A stretch of 64,000 bases of DNA from Anatilimnocola aggregata (GTDB lineage Bacteria > Planctomycetota > Planctomycetia > Pirellulales > Pirellulaceae), in contig NZ_CP036274.1 of NCBI RefSeq assembly GCF_007747655.1, positions 5,146,001 through 5,210,000 of the forward strand, given 5' to 3'. This document shows positions 18,422-26,560 of the stretch, one piece after another. Position 1 is the stretch's first letter. Every line of letters begins with the position of its first letter. Under the pieces are notes generated by a model that was not told where the DNA came from, ran no database searches, and saw only the letters and a list, made by a program, of their open reading frames with translations. Made by a program: the position numbers and the translations under genes.

Positions 18422-19669
18422 GTGTGCCAAGGTCGATGGAGCGATTCAGTGCCCGGAAGAATCTTTCACTTCGAAACAATCCCGATCCTGTTGCCCAACC
18501 ACACTTTCGTAACCCTGCATGAGCATGCAACGTCACGGTGGGTATCGGGCCTCGTTAGCCAGTATGAGTTGATCGGACGCTACTTCGGCATAATTCATGA
18601 GCTAGGCAGCGACCGATACGTCTATTCGAAATACCAAGTCCATGAATGGCTAGTCGACGAGAATGACACCGAGGTTGGTCACGGTGAATTCATCGAGCGG
18701 ACTCACAATATTCCGACGCTCGGCGCTGCAAAGTTGATTTACGACTGGCAACTTCCACTTCCCGAACATCTTCAGGTGGTGTTGGCTGACGCGATGCGGC
18801 CAGAACCGCCTCCTGCACCTCGTCCAGTGGAGTATTGGGCTTCACGCATTCAACTAGGTAATGTGCGATCGCGTGTCGACGATTCAGGACAACCGCTCCA
18901 TATCGAGAAGTTACTCGGCGAACTGCTCCAATCGAGTATTGAGTTGGTTCACGTAATACGGCGAGGAGTTACCGCCGCCGGAAATGATTTACTTCGACTT
19001 AAGTACGTCGGACACCGACTCCATGATCGGTTTAAGGTCGATTCAAAAGCCTGGGTCGGGCCACGTGATGCTGTCCCTCCGGCCGACTTCGGTTGGTGCG
19101 ATTTGCCAGAACTTTCCGATGCACCTGGTGTGAGAAATGCAATCGACGAACTTGCCAAGTTGCTTCGGCCTTACTCGGCCAAGCTAGATGCATTCATGTG
19201 GCCCCTGCAGCACCCTGACCGGGCTACATGGGAGGAACAGCAGTTACTTCCGCAAGAGTTAAAGGAGATTCTGCCTGAGCTAGAAGATGCAGTCGGACTA
19301 CTAAAGTTGTCGCTTTCGACTTGGTGTGAAGGAAAAGCAGAAGGAGAAAATACTCCAGAAACACCTGCCCAGCTCAAAATGCCCTCCAAAGAAGATTTCA
19401 TTGCTCACAGAATTTTTGTTGCGACAGGATACGACCAGCAAGAGATTGCCGATCTGCTTTTGAGGCAGTACTCGATCTCCCGTCACCGAGGAACGGTTTC
19501 TCGAATGATCGAGCGAGCGGCAAAGTGGATCGAAGCGGGAAATGCGCTGCCTGACCTTCCAAAACCAACCAATCGGCCACTAACGATGGATCCGGAACGG
19601 CTGAATTTGGGCAAGAATGAGGAAGGCAGGACACCACGGCAAGGGAAGCTAGAGAGGTCAGCGGAATGA
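18422..19669 (+). CDS. Unknown protein with C-terminal HTH-like segment
   Basis: 415 residues from a GTG preceded by GAGAGGA. The N-terminal part is unrecognised. The C-terminal 90 residues include FVATGYDQQEIADLLL and HRGTVSRMIERAAKWIEAGN, which look like a helix-turn-helix of the sigma or recombinase type. It is the first plus-strand gene of the element, facing away from the recombinase operon across the site-1 palindrome, so it may be a regulator of the element. Confidence 0.6.
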   Translation: MCQGRWSDSVPGRIFHFETIPILLPNHTFVTLHEHATSRWVSGLVSQYELIGRYFGIIHELGSDRYVYSKYQVHEWLVDENDTEVGHGEFIERTHNIPTLGAAKLIYDWQLPLPEHLQVVLADAMRPEPPPAPRPVEYWASRIQLGNVRSRVDDSGQPLHIEKLLGELLQSSIELVHVIRRGVTAAGNDLLRLKYVGHRLHDRFKVDSKAWVGPRDAVPPADFGWCDLPELSDAPGVRNAIDELAKLLRPYSAKLDAFMWPLQHPDRATWEEQQLLPQELKEILPELEDAVGLLKLSLSTWCEGKAEGENTPETPAQLKMPSKEDFIAHRIFVATGYDQQEIADLLLRQYSISRHRGTVSRMIERAAKWIEAGNALPDLPKPTNRPLTMDPERLNLGKNEEGRTPRQGKLERSAE

Positions 19670-19788
19670 CTGCAGTGTGCGCGTTTTAAGTCCTTATAGG
19701 TCAACGGTGTGCGCTTGATTTCAACGTGCCTGCGCGCACGTGCGCCGGGAATAAGAAAGGTCTCTCTTTCTTTCCCGGAGCTGCTCGG

Positions 19789-20325
19789 ATGCACGCATTG
19801 GCTGGTTGGTTTCCAACTCTCCCCCTCAACGACACAGACGCCGTTCTCCTCCGGCGACACTTCATTCAGAGGAAGGTCCAGACGCAGTGCCGCAACTGGC
19901 CGCCACCGGTCGACGAGGAGGGCATTATCCAAGATGTCCTTGCGCACGTTGTTCCTCGTCTGCAACTCTATGATGCATCCCGCGGTCCAGCAGGTCTCTT
20001 CATCTGTCGCGTGGTGGACCGATTTCTCATCACGCTCTATCGCAAACATCTAAAGCGCCGTGACCGGGCTCGTGGTGGCCACTGTGACGAGCGCCCCGAA
20101 GCTCTGATCGCGGCCAACCGCAGTAACCCCGATCTGGGCGTCGATCTGCGGATCTTTCTCGACTCGCTCAGCCCTGAGAATCGCGATCTGTGCGAGCGTC
20201 TTTCGGAACGACCTGTTGCCACGGTTGCGCAGGAAATGGAAATCTCCCGCAGCACGATCTACCGACGCATTCGAGAACTTGAAGATCAAGCTCTGGATGC
20301 CGGGCTGCAAATTTACCTCGATTAG
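19789..20325 (+). CDS. Sigma-70-like (ECF-type) factor of the mobile element
   Basis: 178 residues from the ATG at 19789 with GGAG upstream; the open frame extends earlier without a better start. The layout is that of small sigma factors: a region-2-like helical part (VVPRLQLYDASRGPAGLFIC, then VVDRFLITLYRKHLKRRDRA) and a region-4 HTH (ERPVATVAQEMEISRSTIYR). It would direct RNA polymerase to element promoters. Region 2 is divergent, so promoter recognition is not certain and an HTH-only regulator is the alternative. Confidence 0.65.
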   Translation: MHALAGWFPTLPLNDTDAVLLRRHFIQRKVQTQCRNWPPPVDEEGIIQDVLAHVVPRLQLYDASRGPAGLFICRVVDRFLITLYRKHLKRRDRARGGHCDERPEALIAANRSNPDLGVDLRIFLDSLSPENRDLCERLSERPVATVAQEMEISRSTIYRRIRELEDQALDAGLQIYLD

Positions 20326-20396
20326 TGTGGCACACTTTTTCGTGGGCCGGCGTACTTAGTAATTACGAACCATTTTCTTCTTTGCAGGGATCAAGC

Positions 20397-20684
20397 ATGA
20401 ATGCGCATGTCTACCGCTATGAATTTGGGCCCGATGTCGCCAACGACGACATCGAAGTTGCGATTGTGATGGCGATCATGGCCGCCGAGTCATTGTACGG
20501 CGAAGCCGAGGTGCGACTAAACGCTCGCTACTTCTTCGACGCGGAACGGCACGCCTGTGTCATCGACGTCGCCACTGAGCTTGGCGCGAGTTTCAACAAG
20601 CTCTTCATGGGCTTTCTCTCTCGTGAGTGTGGCCCTGACTCGTTCAAGGTTCATCCACTCGCCGAACGAAAGGCTGCGGCGTAG
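20397..20684 (+). CDS. Small unknown protein of the element
   Basis: 95 residues from the ATG at 20397, preceded by CAGGGA. Contains DDIEVAIVMAIMAAESLYGE and ERHACVIDVATELGASFNKL, with balanced composition and no membrane helix. It lies between the sigma-like factor and the ParB/topoisomerase-like gene, 22 bases before the latter. The family is not recognised. Confidence 0.6.
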   Translation: MNAHVYRYEFGPDVANDDIEVAIVMAIMAAESLYGEAEVRLNARYFFDAERHACVIDVATELGASFNKLFMGFLSRECGPDSFKVHPLAERKAAA

Positions 20685-20706
20685 GAATCGCCAGGAAGGT
20701 TCATGG

Positions 20707-22119
20707 ATGTCCGCTCCTCCCAAATCCCGACTAGTCGGAATTCTCCGTCCGCTCGATGAATTGCATCCTGCGCCCGAGAACGATTTGCTGTACAAACCGG
20801 TGGATCCCAACGATGCCGATGTGCGTGCCCTGGCTGCCAGCATTCGACTGCACGGCGTCAAAGAACCGCTCGTCGTTTCTAAGGACGGCTTCCTGCTCAG
20901 CGGGCATCGTCGTCACGTCGCTGCGAAGTTAGCCGGTTTGACGCACGTTCCTTGCCGGGTCGAGCCGATCAGTCGCGAGCACGATCGAGATCAGTTCGTG
21001 ATCCTACTACGTGAATACAATCGGCAGCGAAATAAATCGTTCGCCGAAAAGCTCCGCGAGGAGCTCGTAGGCATCGACGCCAAGACCGCCCACCAGTCAT
21101 TAATCACACAACGTGCTGAGCGTGCCGCCGTTCGACTGGATGCAATGCACCTGGTCACGGGAGCAGGACGGGCGCAGATTTCGGCAGCGAAGATGCCATT
21201 CCTCAACGCCGTGCTCAAGATATTGCGTGAGCGGCGAGAGTATTGGCCACTCTCAGATCGCCAGATCCATTACGCATTGTTGAACGCGCCACCATTGCGG
21301 CATGCCTCCAAGCCTAAGTCGCGCTACACGAACACCAAGCAGGCCTACGGCGATCTTACCGATCTGCTGACTCGGTCCCGAATTGAAGGCAGGATTCCCT
21401 TCCACGCCATCGGCGACGAGACCCGTCCGGTCCTAGTGTGGAATGGATACCAAGAGCCATCGAGCTTTCTGCGCCAGGAAATGCGCTCGCTGTTGCACGG
21501 CTACTACCGCAACCTGTTGCAGTCACAGCCCAATCATATCGAGGTCGTTGCCGAGAAGAACACGATCTCACCGCTCTGCCGCAAGGTGTGCGAGCGGTAC
21601 TGCGTCCCTCTTACCACCGGTCGTGGTTACTGCTCGTTGCCACCGCGGCATGCAATGGCCGAGCGCTATCGTCGTAGCGGCAAGGACAAACTGATCCTGC
21701 TGATGGTTTCGGACTTCGATCCGGACGGCGAAGAGATCGCGCACAGCTTCGCTCGATCGATGCGAGACGATTTCGGAATCGGATCTGTCCACGCCATCAA
21801 AGTCGCGCTCAACTCCGATCAGGTCCGACAGTTCAATCTGCCGCCAATCATGGAGGCCAAGGGGGACTCGACCAAGCGAAACAAGTTCGTGGCGATGCAC
21901 GGCAAGCATGTTTGGGAAGTCGAAGCGCTGATGCCCGATCAACTAATCGCGATTCTCGACGAAGCGGTGCGCAGCGTCTTGGATATGGAAGCCTGGAATC
22001 AAGAAGTCGACGCGGAAGCCGAGGATGCACGCCAGATCGAAGGGGTGCGCCGCTCGATTCTGACTCTGCTTCGTGAATCTCCGCTCGAAGGATTCGAGTT
22101 GGAGGACGACGATGAGTGA
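20707..22119 (+). CDS. ParB-like domain fused to a topoisomerase VI-A/Spo11-like TOPRIM domain
   Basis: 470 residues from the ATG at 20707; the frame is open 50 codons earlier but overlaps the previous gene. Residues about 10-90 are a ParB/Srx-type domain: LYKPVDPNDADVRALAASIR, then HGVKEPLVV and LLSGHRRHVAAKLAGLTHVP. Residues about 175-260 resemble the winged-helix 5Y-CAP region of TopoVI-A (LSDRQIHYALLN, with a Tyr near 189). The C-terminal part is TOPRIM-like: IEVVAEKNTISPLC gives the Glu and LLMVSDFDPDGEEIAHSFA the DxDxxG near 336-341. No TopoVI-B partner is seen. The palindrome of site 2 lies inside codons 6-12. The stop overlaps the primase-helicase start by eight bases. A role in DNA cleavage at ParB-bound sites is inference. 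Confidence 0.7.
   Translation: MSAPPKSRLVGILRPLDELHPAPENDLLYKPVDPNDADVRALAASIRLHGVKEPLVVSKDGFLLSGHRRHVAAKLAGLTHVPCRVEPISREHDRDQFVILLREYNRQRNKSFAEKLREELVGIDAKTAHQSLITQRAERAAVRLDAMHLVTGAGRAQISAAKMPFLNAVLKILRERREYWPLSDRQIHYALLNAPPLRHASKPKSRYTNTKQAYGDLTDLLTRSRIEGRIPFHAIGDETRPVLVWNGYQEPSSFLRQEMRSLLHGYYRNLLQSQPNHIEVVAEKNTISPLCRKVCERYCVPLTTGRGYCSLPPRHAMAERYRRSGKDKLILLMVSDFDPDGEEIAHSFARSMRDDFGIGSVHAIKVALNSDQVRQFNLPPIMEAKGDSTKRNKFVAMHGKHVWEVEALMPDQLIAILDEAVRSVLDMEAWNQEVDAEAEDARQIEGVRRSILTLLRESPLEGFELEDDDE
20722..20742. promoter_or_regulatory. GACTAGTC-centred palindrome, site 2
   Basis: Shares the 15 bases GACTAGTCGGGATTT with sites 1 and 3 when read on the minus strand. It lies inside the first codons of the ParB/topoisomerase-like gene, where binding could autoregulate that gene. 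Confidence 0.55.
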
Positions 22120-24547
22120 GCCCCTTACCTCCAAATCGGATGCCGTTCGGTTTCTGACGACGCTGTTCGAGCCACAGGACATTGTTCTCTACCGCCCCCT
22201 CGAAACTTGGGAAGAAGAAAACGGTAAGAAGTGCTCCAAGCCACTCTACAATTACACGTATCATCGCGTCGCCACGCCGGACCTGGTGGAATTCACCGTT
22301 GAGCAGCTGCTTGCGGTTTCCGAAACCGAGAATGCCAATGTGTTCTTCGGTGTCGCACCGCGGTTCGGCGATAAGGGTCGGTACGATCTGGCGTGGCAAG
22401 TCCGGACCGTCCGCGCAATCTGGACCGACATCGACAAGATCACCGCCGAGGAACTCGCGGAGCGATTGGCGAACTCAGAGCTGCCGCCGCCTTCCATCAC
22501 CGTTGCCAGTGGCCACGGGTTCCATGTGTATTGGCTCCTTGATGAGCCATACCGGATCGATGACGTTGGCGATCCCACGCCCGTTGAAACCGAGTGGATC
22601 AAGAAGGACGGCAAGAACAAGCCAAACAAGTACATCGTCGATGGAAATGGCGAGCGGATTGAACTAACCAATCGTGCCCTGCTGCCCAAGCTGAGCCCCA
22701 AAGCACTCCATCTACAAGACATGATGAAGGGGCTAGCGGCCAAACTTGGCGGCGATCACACGCATGACTTATCTCGAATCCTGCGGGTGCCGGGCACGCT
22801 CAATCGGAAGAACCAGCGGAACGGCGCTGTACCAGTTCCATGCCGGTTGGTGGAACTGCATCCAGACCGCCGCTATCCACTGACCGAGTTCGAACATCTA
22901 GCAGCGTGCAGTCCCGACCGTGAAAAGCGGGATACGGTCGCCAAGATGCCTCTCCCCGCGAAACGTAATCTCTCGGCATCGAAGCAGGACGAACTTGCCG
23001 CGGCCGTCGCACGGGCCCGACTTGCGAAGAAGGGGGACCGGAGTGCAGCGGACTTCTCCGTCTGCTGCGAAGCGATTCGCAATGGCGTTCCCAAGGAAGA
23101 GTTCTGGCCCCAGATTGCCGAGGTCAGCAAGTTCCAGGAACGGGGCCGAGACTATTTCGAGCAGACCTGGGAAGCAGCGGCCGACGAGATTCGCTTGGGG
23201 TTATACGAGGAACTGAACGGGAGCGACGACGAGTCCGAGGAAGACGGCGACAACGGTGTCGTTCCGAAGTTGACGGCGCAAATCTGCGAAGAAAATCACT
23301 TCGCCCAAGACCAGGGCATGAAGCTGTATCGCTTCGACCACGGTGTCTATCGTCCCAAAGCTGAAGAATACGTTCGCCGGCAGGTAAAACGCGTGCTGCA
23401 GGATTGGGGTAAGTCACAGCTGTGGTCCCCAACCCTGTCAGAGCAGGTGATCGAATACATTCGTGTGGATTCACCCATTCTCTGGGAAAGTCCGCCACTC
23501 GATGTACTCAACGTGCAGAACGGCCTTCTCGACATCGCCACGCGCCAGCTCAAGCAACATCAGCCGACATTCTTATCGCCGGTGCAATTGCCAGTTCGAT
23601 TTGATCCGGCCGCCACTTGCCCCAATATCGAAGCTTTCGTCAGTCAAGTGTTCCCAGCGGATGCACAGGATCTGGCCTGGGAAGTACCGGCGTTCATCAT
23701 GCGTCCCGACGACTCGATCCAGAAAGCTGTTCTCGCCATCGGTGGTGGTGGTAACGGCAAGTCCACCTATCTGGCGATGGTCACGGCCTTCATCGGCAAG
23801 CAGAACACGACCAGCCTCACTTTGCACAAATTGGAATCGGACAGATTCGCTGCGGCGCGGGTGATGGGCAAATTGGCGAATGTGTGCGCCGACTTGCCCA
23901 GCGAACACCTCGTTGGCACGAGCGTCTTCAAGGCGATTACTGGCGGGGATCCAATTACCGGCGAGCACAAGTTTAAGGACAGCTTTGATTTCAAGCCGTT
24001 CTGCCGGTTGGTGTTCTCGGCCAATTCCCCACCAAGATCATCCGATGCGTCGGACGGCTTCTTCGACCGCTGGTTGGTGATTCCGTTCGACCGCGCTTTC
24101 CGTGGGACCGGTGAAGAAATCCCCCGTGCCGTCCTCGATGCAAGACTTTCGACACCCGCGGAATTGTCCGGCTTGCTGAACAAGGCGCTCGACGCGCTCG
24201 ATCGGATGGCAAAACAGCGCGGATTCACACAGACCGAAAGCACACGAGCCGCCTGGAATGACTTTCATTCCACGACAGATCCGCTCGCGGGTTGGCTCGA
24301 TCGGGCGACCGTCGAAATGCCAGAAGCTTACGTGGTGAAGAAGGCGCTGCGATTTGCCTACAACGATCACCTGAGCGACCGAGGAGTGCCGCCGATGAGC
24401 GACAAAGCGTTTGCGAATGCCTTCGGGAAGCTTCGTCCGAAGGCAGAAACGAGACAAAAGAGCGTAAGCGGCGTGATGCAATGGTGTTACGTCGGAATTG
24501 GCCTTTCCGCGGTTCAAAAAACGAACTCACAGAACTCACAGGATTAA
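22112..24547 (+). CDS. Bifunctional primase-helicase (RepB-like primase + D5/P4-type helicase)
   Basis: 811 residues from the ATG at 22112 after a GGAGG site. The N-terminal part has the primase features RAIWTDIDK, PPPSITVASGHGFHVYWLLD and HTHDLSRILRVPGTLNRKNQ. The C-terminal part is a superfamily-3 helicase of the phage P4/D5 kind: Walker A AIGGGGNGKSTYLAMV (544-551 for GGGGNGKS), KLANVCADLPSE, KAITGGDPITGE, FSANSPPRSSDASDGFFDRW. It would start and unwind at an element origin. The last seven codons lie within the left arm of an inverted repeat, and the TAA is part of that arm. Confidence 0.9.
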   Translation: MSEPLTSKSDAVRFLTTLFEPQDIVLYRPLETWEEENGKKCSKPLYNYTYHRVATPDLVEFTVEQLLAVSETENANVFFGVAPRFGDKGRYDLAWQVRTVRAIWTDIDKITAEELAERLANSELPPPSITVASGHGFHVYWLLDEPYRIDDVGDPTPVETEWIKKDGKNKPNKYIVDGNGERIELTNRALLPKLSPKALHLQDMMKGLAAKLGGDHTHDLSRILRVPGTLNRKNQRNGAVPVPCRLVELHPDRRYPLTEFEHLAACSPDREKRDTVAKMPLPAKRNLSASKQDELAAAVARARLAKKGDRSAADFSVCCEAIRNGVPKEEFWPQIAEVSKFQERGRDYFEQTWEAAADEIRLGLYEELNGSDDESEEDGDNGVVPKLTAQICEENHFAQDQGMKLYRFDHGVYRPKAEEYVRRQVKRVLQDWGKSQLWSPTLSEQVIEYIRVDSPILWESPPLDVLNVQNGLLDIATRQLKQHQPTFLSPVQLPVRFDPAATCPNIEAFVSQVFPADAQDLAWEVPAFIMRPDDSIQKAVLAIGGGGNGKSTYLAMVTAFIGKQNTTSLTLHKLESDRFAAARVMGKLANVCADLPSEHLVGTSVFKAITGGDPITGEHKFKDSFDFKPFCRLVFSANSPPRSSDASDGFFDRWLVIPFDRAFRGTGEEIPRAVLDARLSTPAELSGLLNKALDALDRMAKQRGFTQTESTRAAWNDFHSTTDPLAGWLDRATVEMPEAYVVKKALRFAYNDHLSDRGVPPMSDKAFANAFGKLRPKAETRQKSVSGVMQWCYVGIGLSAVQKTNSQNSQD

Positions 24548-24661
24548 CAGGATACCCCTTACTTGTTACTAATCACGCGACCCTCTGAATTGAAGGAAGT
24601 AGAGGAAGGGGCCAGTACAAGAACAAGTAGGGCCTATCCTGTGAATCCTGTGAGTCCTGTT
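24528..24661. repeat. 40-bp imperfect inverted repeat around a 54-bp loop
   Basis: Arms 24528-24567 and 24622-24661 pair at about 34 of 40 positions. Each arm is built from AGGATTAACAGGAT / CACAGGATT-type units ending in ACTTGTT. The left arm contains the stop of the primase-helicase gene. Transcription would give a large hairpin; it may end transcription, protect mRNA, or be a mobile REP-like unit or replication origin structure. Confidence 0.8.
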
Positions 24662-24736
24662 AGTCAAGCGATTGCTCACCAGCGCCCAGCCACGGCATGG
24701 TCGAGCCAACCAACAGTGTGGCGACGGAGTACTGAA

Positions 24737-25039
24737 ATGACTGCTTTGAATGCCTTACTCGAACGGACCGGCTGTGCGGAAGAACTCGCGGCCAAGCCGA
24801 GCACCTGGGAGCAACTGATGACCGCGGTGGCGGCGGGAGCCATCGATTGCGATTCCGTAGCCGAAGTGACCATCGAGTGCACTGCGTTTGCCAGCTTGGC
24901 CGAGCCGAACGGCGATTGGGAACACCGTGTTACCGAAGCGCTCTTCGCCTCGGACGGTGACACGACCAGCGAAGCGTCTCAGACCTTGATGGAGTGTGGA
25001 CGTGTTGCCGATACGTGGGTGCAGTACGGGTTGAACTAA
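24737..25039 (+). CDS. Small acidic protein of the element, unknown
   Basis: 100 residues from the ATG at 24737 (the longer frame runs back into the inverted repeat). Acidic and helical: NALLERTGCAEELAAKPSTW, then GAIDCDSVAEVTIECTAF. No domain was recognised. The gene lies between the hairpin repeat and the GNAT fusion gene. Confidence 0.5.
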   Translation: MTALNALLERTGCAEELAAKPSTWEQLMTAVAAGAIDCDSVAEVTIECTAFASLAEPNGDWEHRVTEALFASDGDTTSEASQTLMECGRVADTWVQYGLN

Positions 25040-25095
25040 CTAACAAAGCGTTGTGCGCCGGATCGCGGTTTGGTCCGGCGCGGAAGGAGCGAACG

Positions 25096-25767
25096 ATGGG
25101 ACTGCAGACGGAAGCGAAGAAGGGCACAGTGATCGAGGTGAACGGCGTGCGCATTGAGGTCTTGCGTGGCTCACCACGGCTGGAGATTACGGCACCACCC
25201 GATGCTAAGATAACCCAACTGTCCGGTAACTCTGCAGGTCGTGTAAACCACCAGGCGCGTGAGATGACGATAAGCATTCGCAAAATGAACCGGCAGGACA
25301 TGGTCGAGGTCGACCGCATCCAACGCGAAGCGTATGCCCCAACCATCTGGGAGAGAATCGCAGTCTTCGAAGAGAAGTTGAACTATTTCCCGGACGGGTG
25401 CTGGCTGTGTGAGATCGATGCAGTCGCGGCTGGTTATCTGTTCTCACATCCGGGCAAACTTTCGGAACCGCCAGCTCTAAATGCGTTCTTTGCAACGACC
25501 ACCGCGGACGTTGACTGCTACTTCATTCACGACGTCGCAGTTCGTCCCGCATTCAGAGGAACTGGCGTTGGTGGTCGACTGGCCGAACAGGCTTTACGAA
25601 TTGCCTCGGAGCAGGGTTTCACGAATGTTGCGCTGGTGTCCATCCAGAATTCGCAGGCTTATTGGCAACGACACGGGTTTGAACCCTCACTCGATCTGAA
25701 TGCAAGTCGTTCGGTTCGGTCGACGTATGGCGAGGCTGCGTGCTTCATGCATCGCAAGCTTGCCTAG
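25096..25767 (+). CDS. Short element protein fused to a GNAT acetyltransferase
   Basis: 223 residues from the ATG at 25096 with AAGGAG. Residues 1-45 (KKGTVIEVNGVRIEVLRGSP, LEITAPPDAKI) look like a small beta protein. From M57 (25264) a complete GNAT domain begins: ISIRKMNRQDMVEVDRIQRE, then CYFIHDVAVRPAFRGTGVGG with the acetyl-CoA loop RGTGVGGRLAEQAL, then ALVSIQNSQAYWQRHGFE. GNATs acetylate small molecules or proteins; the substrate is unknown. The GNAT part appears to have been added in frame to an element gene. Confidence 0.75.
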   Translation: MGLQTEAKKGTVIEVNGVRIEVLRGSPRLEITAPPDAKITQLSGNSAGRVNHQAREMTISIRKMNRQDMVEVDRIQREAYAPTIWERIAVFEEKLNYFPDGCWLCEIDAVAAGYLFSHPGKLSEPPALNAFFATTTADVDCYFIHDVAVRPAFRGTGVGGRLAEQALRIASEQGFTNVALVSIQNSQAYWQRHGFEPSLDLNASRSVRSTYGEAACFMHRKLA

Positions 25768-25946
25768 CTGCCTTCAACATCGACTCGTGTGACAAGTCGG
25801 AACGGTTTCCATATAATTGTGTTCACCTGGCAGGAGCTGGGCGCATACGCAGAACAACACTGCGGTCGCGCTTGGCTCCTGTTTTCATTGGTGCCCAAGC
25901 CCTCCGCAGACCAAGACAAGCGGAGGAAGATGTGCCCACTCAACGG

Positions 25947-26177
25947 CTACTTACGGAACACGCGGATCGTCAGCTCCATCCGATCCGTCTGCTCAACTGC
26001 ACTACCTTCCGTCAGGTAGTCGTGCTCCAGGTCAACGCGATCGCAGGCGGTCAGCAATCGTCTGGCTGCATCACGGGCCGTTGCGCCACCGTAGCCAGTC
26101 TCGGGTTCGTCGCTAAAGCTCGCCGACCACTCATCGTGCATCTTCAACGCCACGATCTGCAGCTCTCTGTGTTTCAT
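25947..26177 (-). CDS. Small hypothetical protein on the opposite strand
   Basis: 76 residues starting MKHRELQIVALKMHDEWSAS, with TGYGGATARDAARRLLTACD and MELTIRVFRK. Composition is protein-like and it sits in an otherwise empty stretch between plus-strand genes. No RBS of note and no family recognised, so it is only moderately supported. Confidence 0.4.
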   Translation of the reverse strand: MKHRELQIVALKMHDEWSASFSDEPETGYGGATARDAARRLLTACDRVDLEHDYLTEGSAVEQTDRMELTIRVFRK

Positions 26178-26560
26178 GCGGTGCCTCGGTCAGGAAGTAA
26201 ACCGAACACGCGCATTGAATCAGCGAGCGAGTGCCATGAACAGTCGATAGGCGATCGCGCTCGCAAAGTAGCGCAAAGGTTGCGGAGAGGTGCTGAGGTA
26301 CAGCGGCAGACATTGTGCGGAACTGCTCAACCAGAACGCCAGAAACACACCGCACCAGAACGCACAGGACGCGCGCTAGAGCGTCGTGGCGAAAATGGCC
26401 AGAACCTAGCAACTCGCCGCCCGGACGCTACCCCGCCGGTCATAGGTACTTCCCCGGGCTTTTTATGATGTTTTGGCGACGGGAAAAATGACGGGTGACG
26501 GCACAGTTTGTTTTGCTGTCCGGTCCTGTCCGACCTCTATCTCGAAAGGATGCAAACTCA
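26178..26560. other. 383-bp stretch without a supported gene
   Basis: Open frames here lack good starts. A 6-bp GCCCGG/CCGGGC pair (26419-26424, 26454-26459) followed by TTTTT could be a weak terminator on the plus strand. GAAAGGA just before 26561 is the ribosome site of the methyltransferase gene. Confidence 0.4.
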
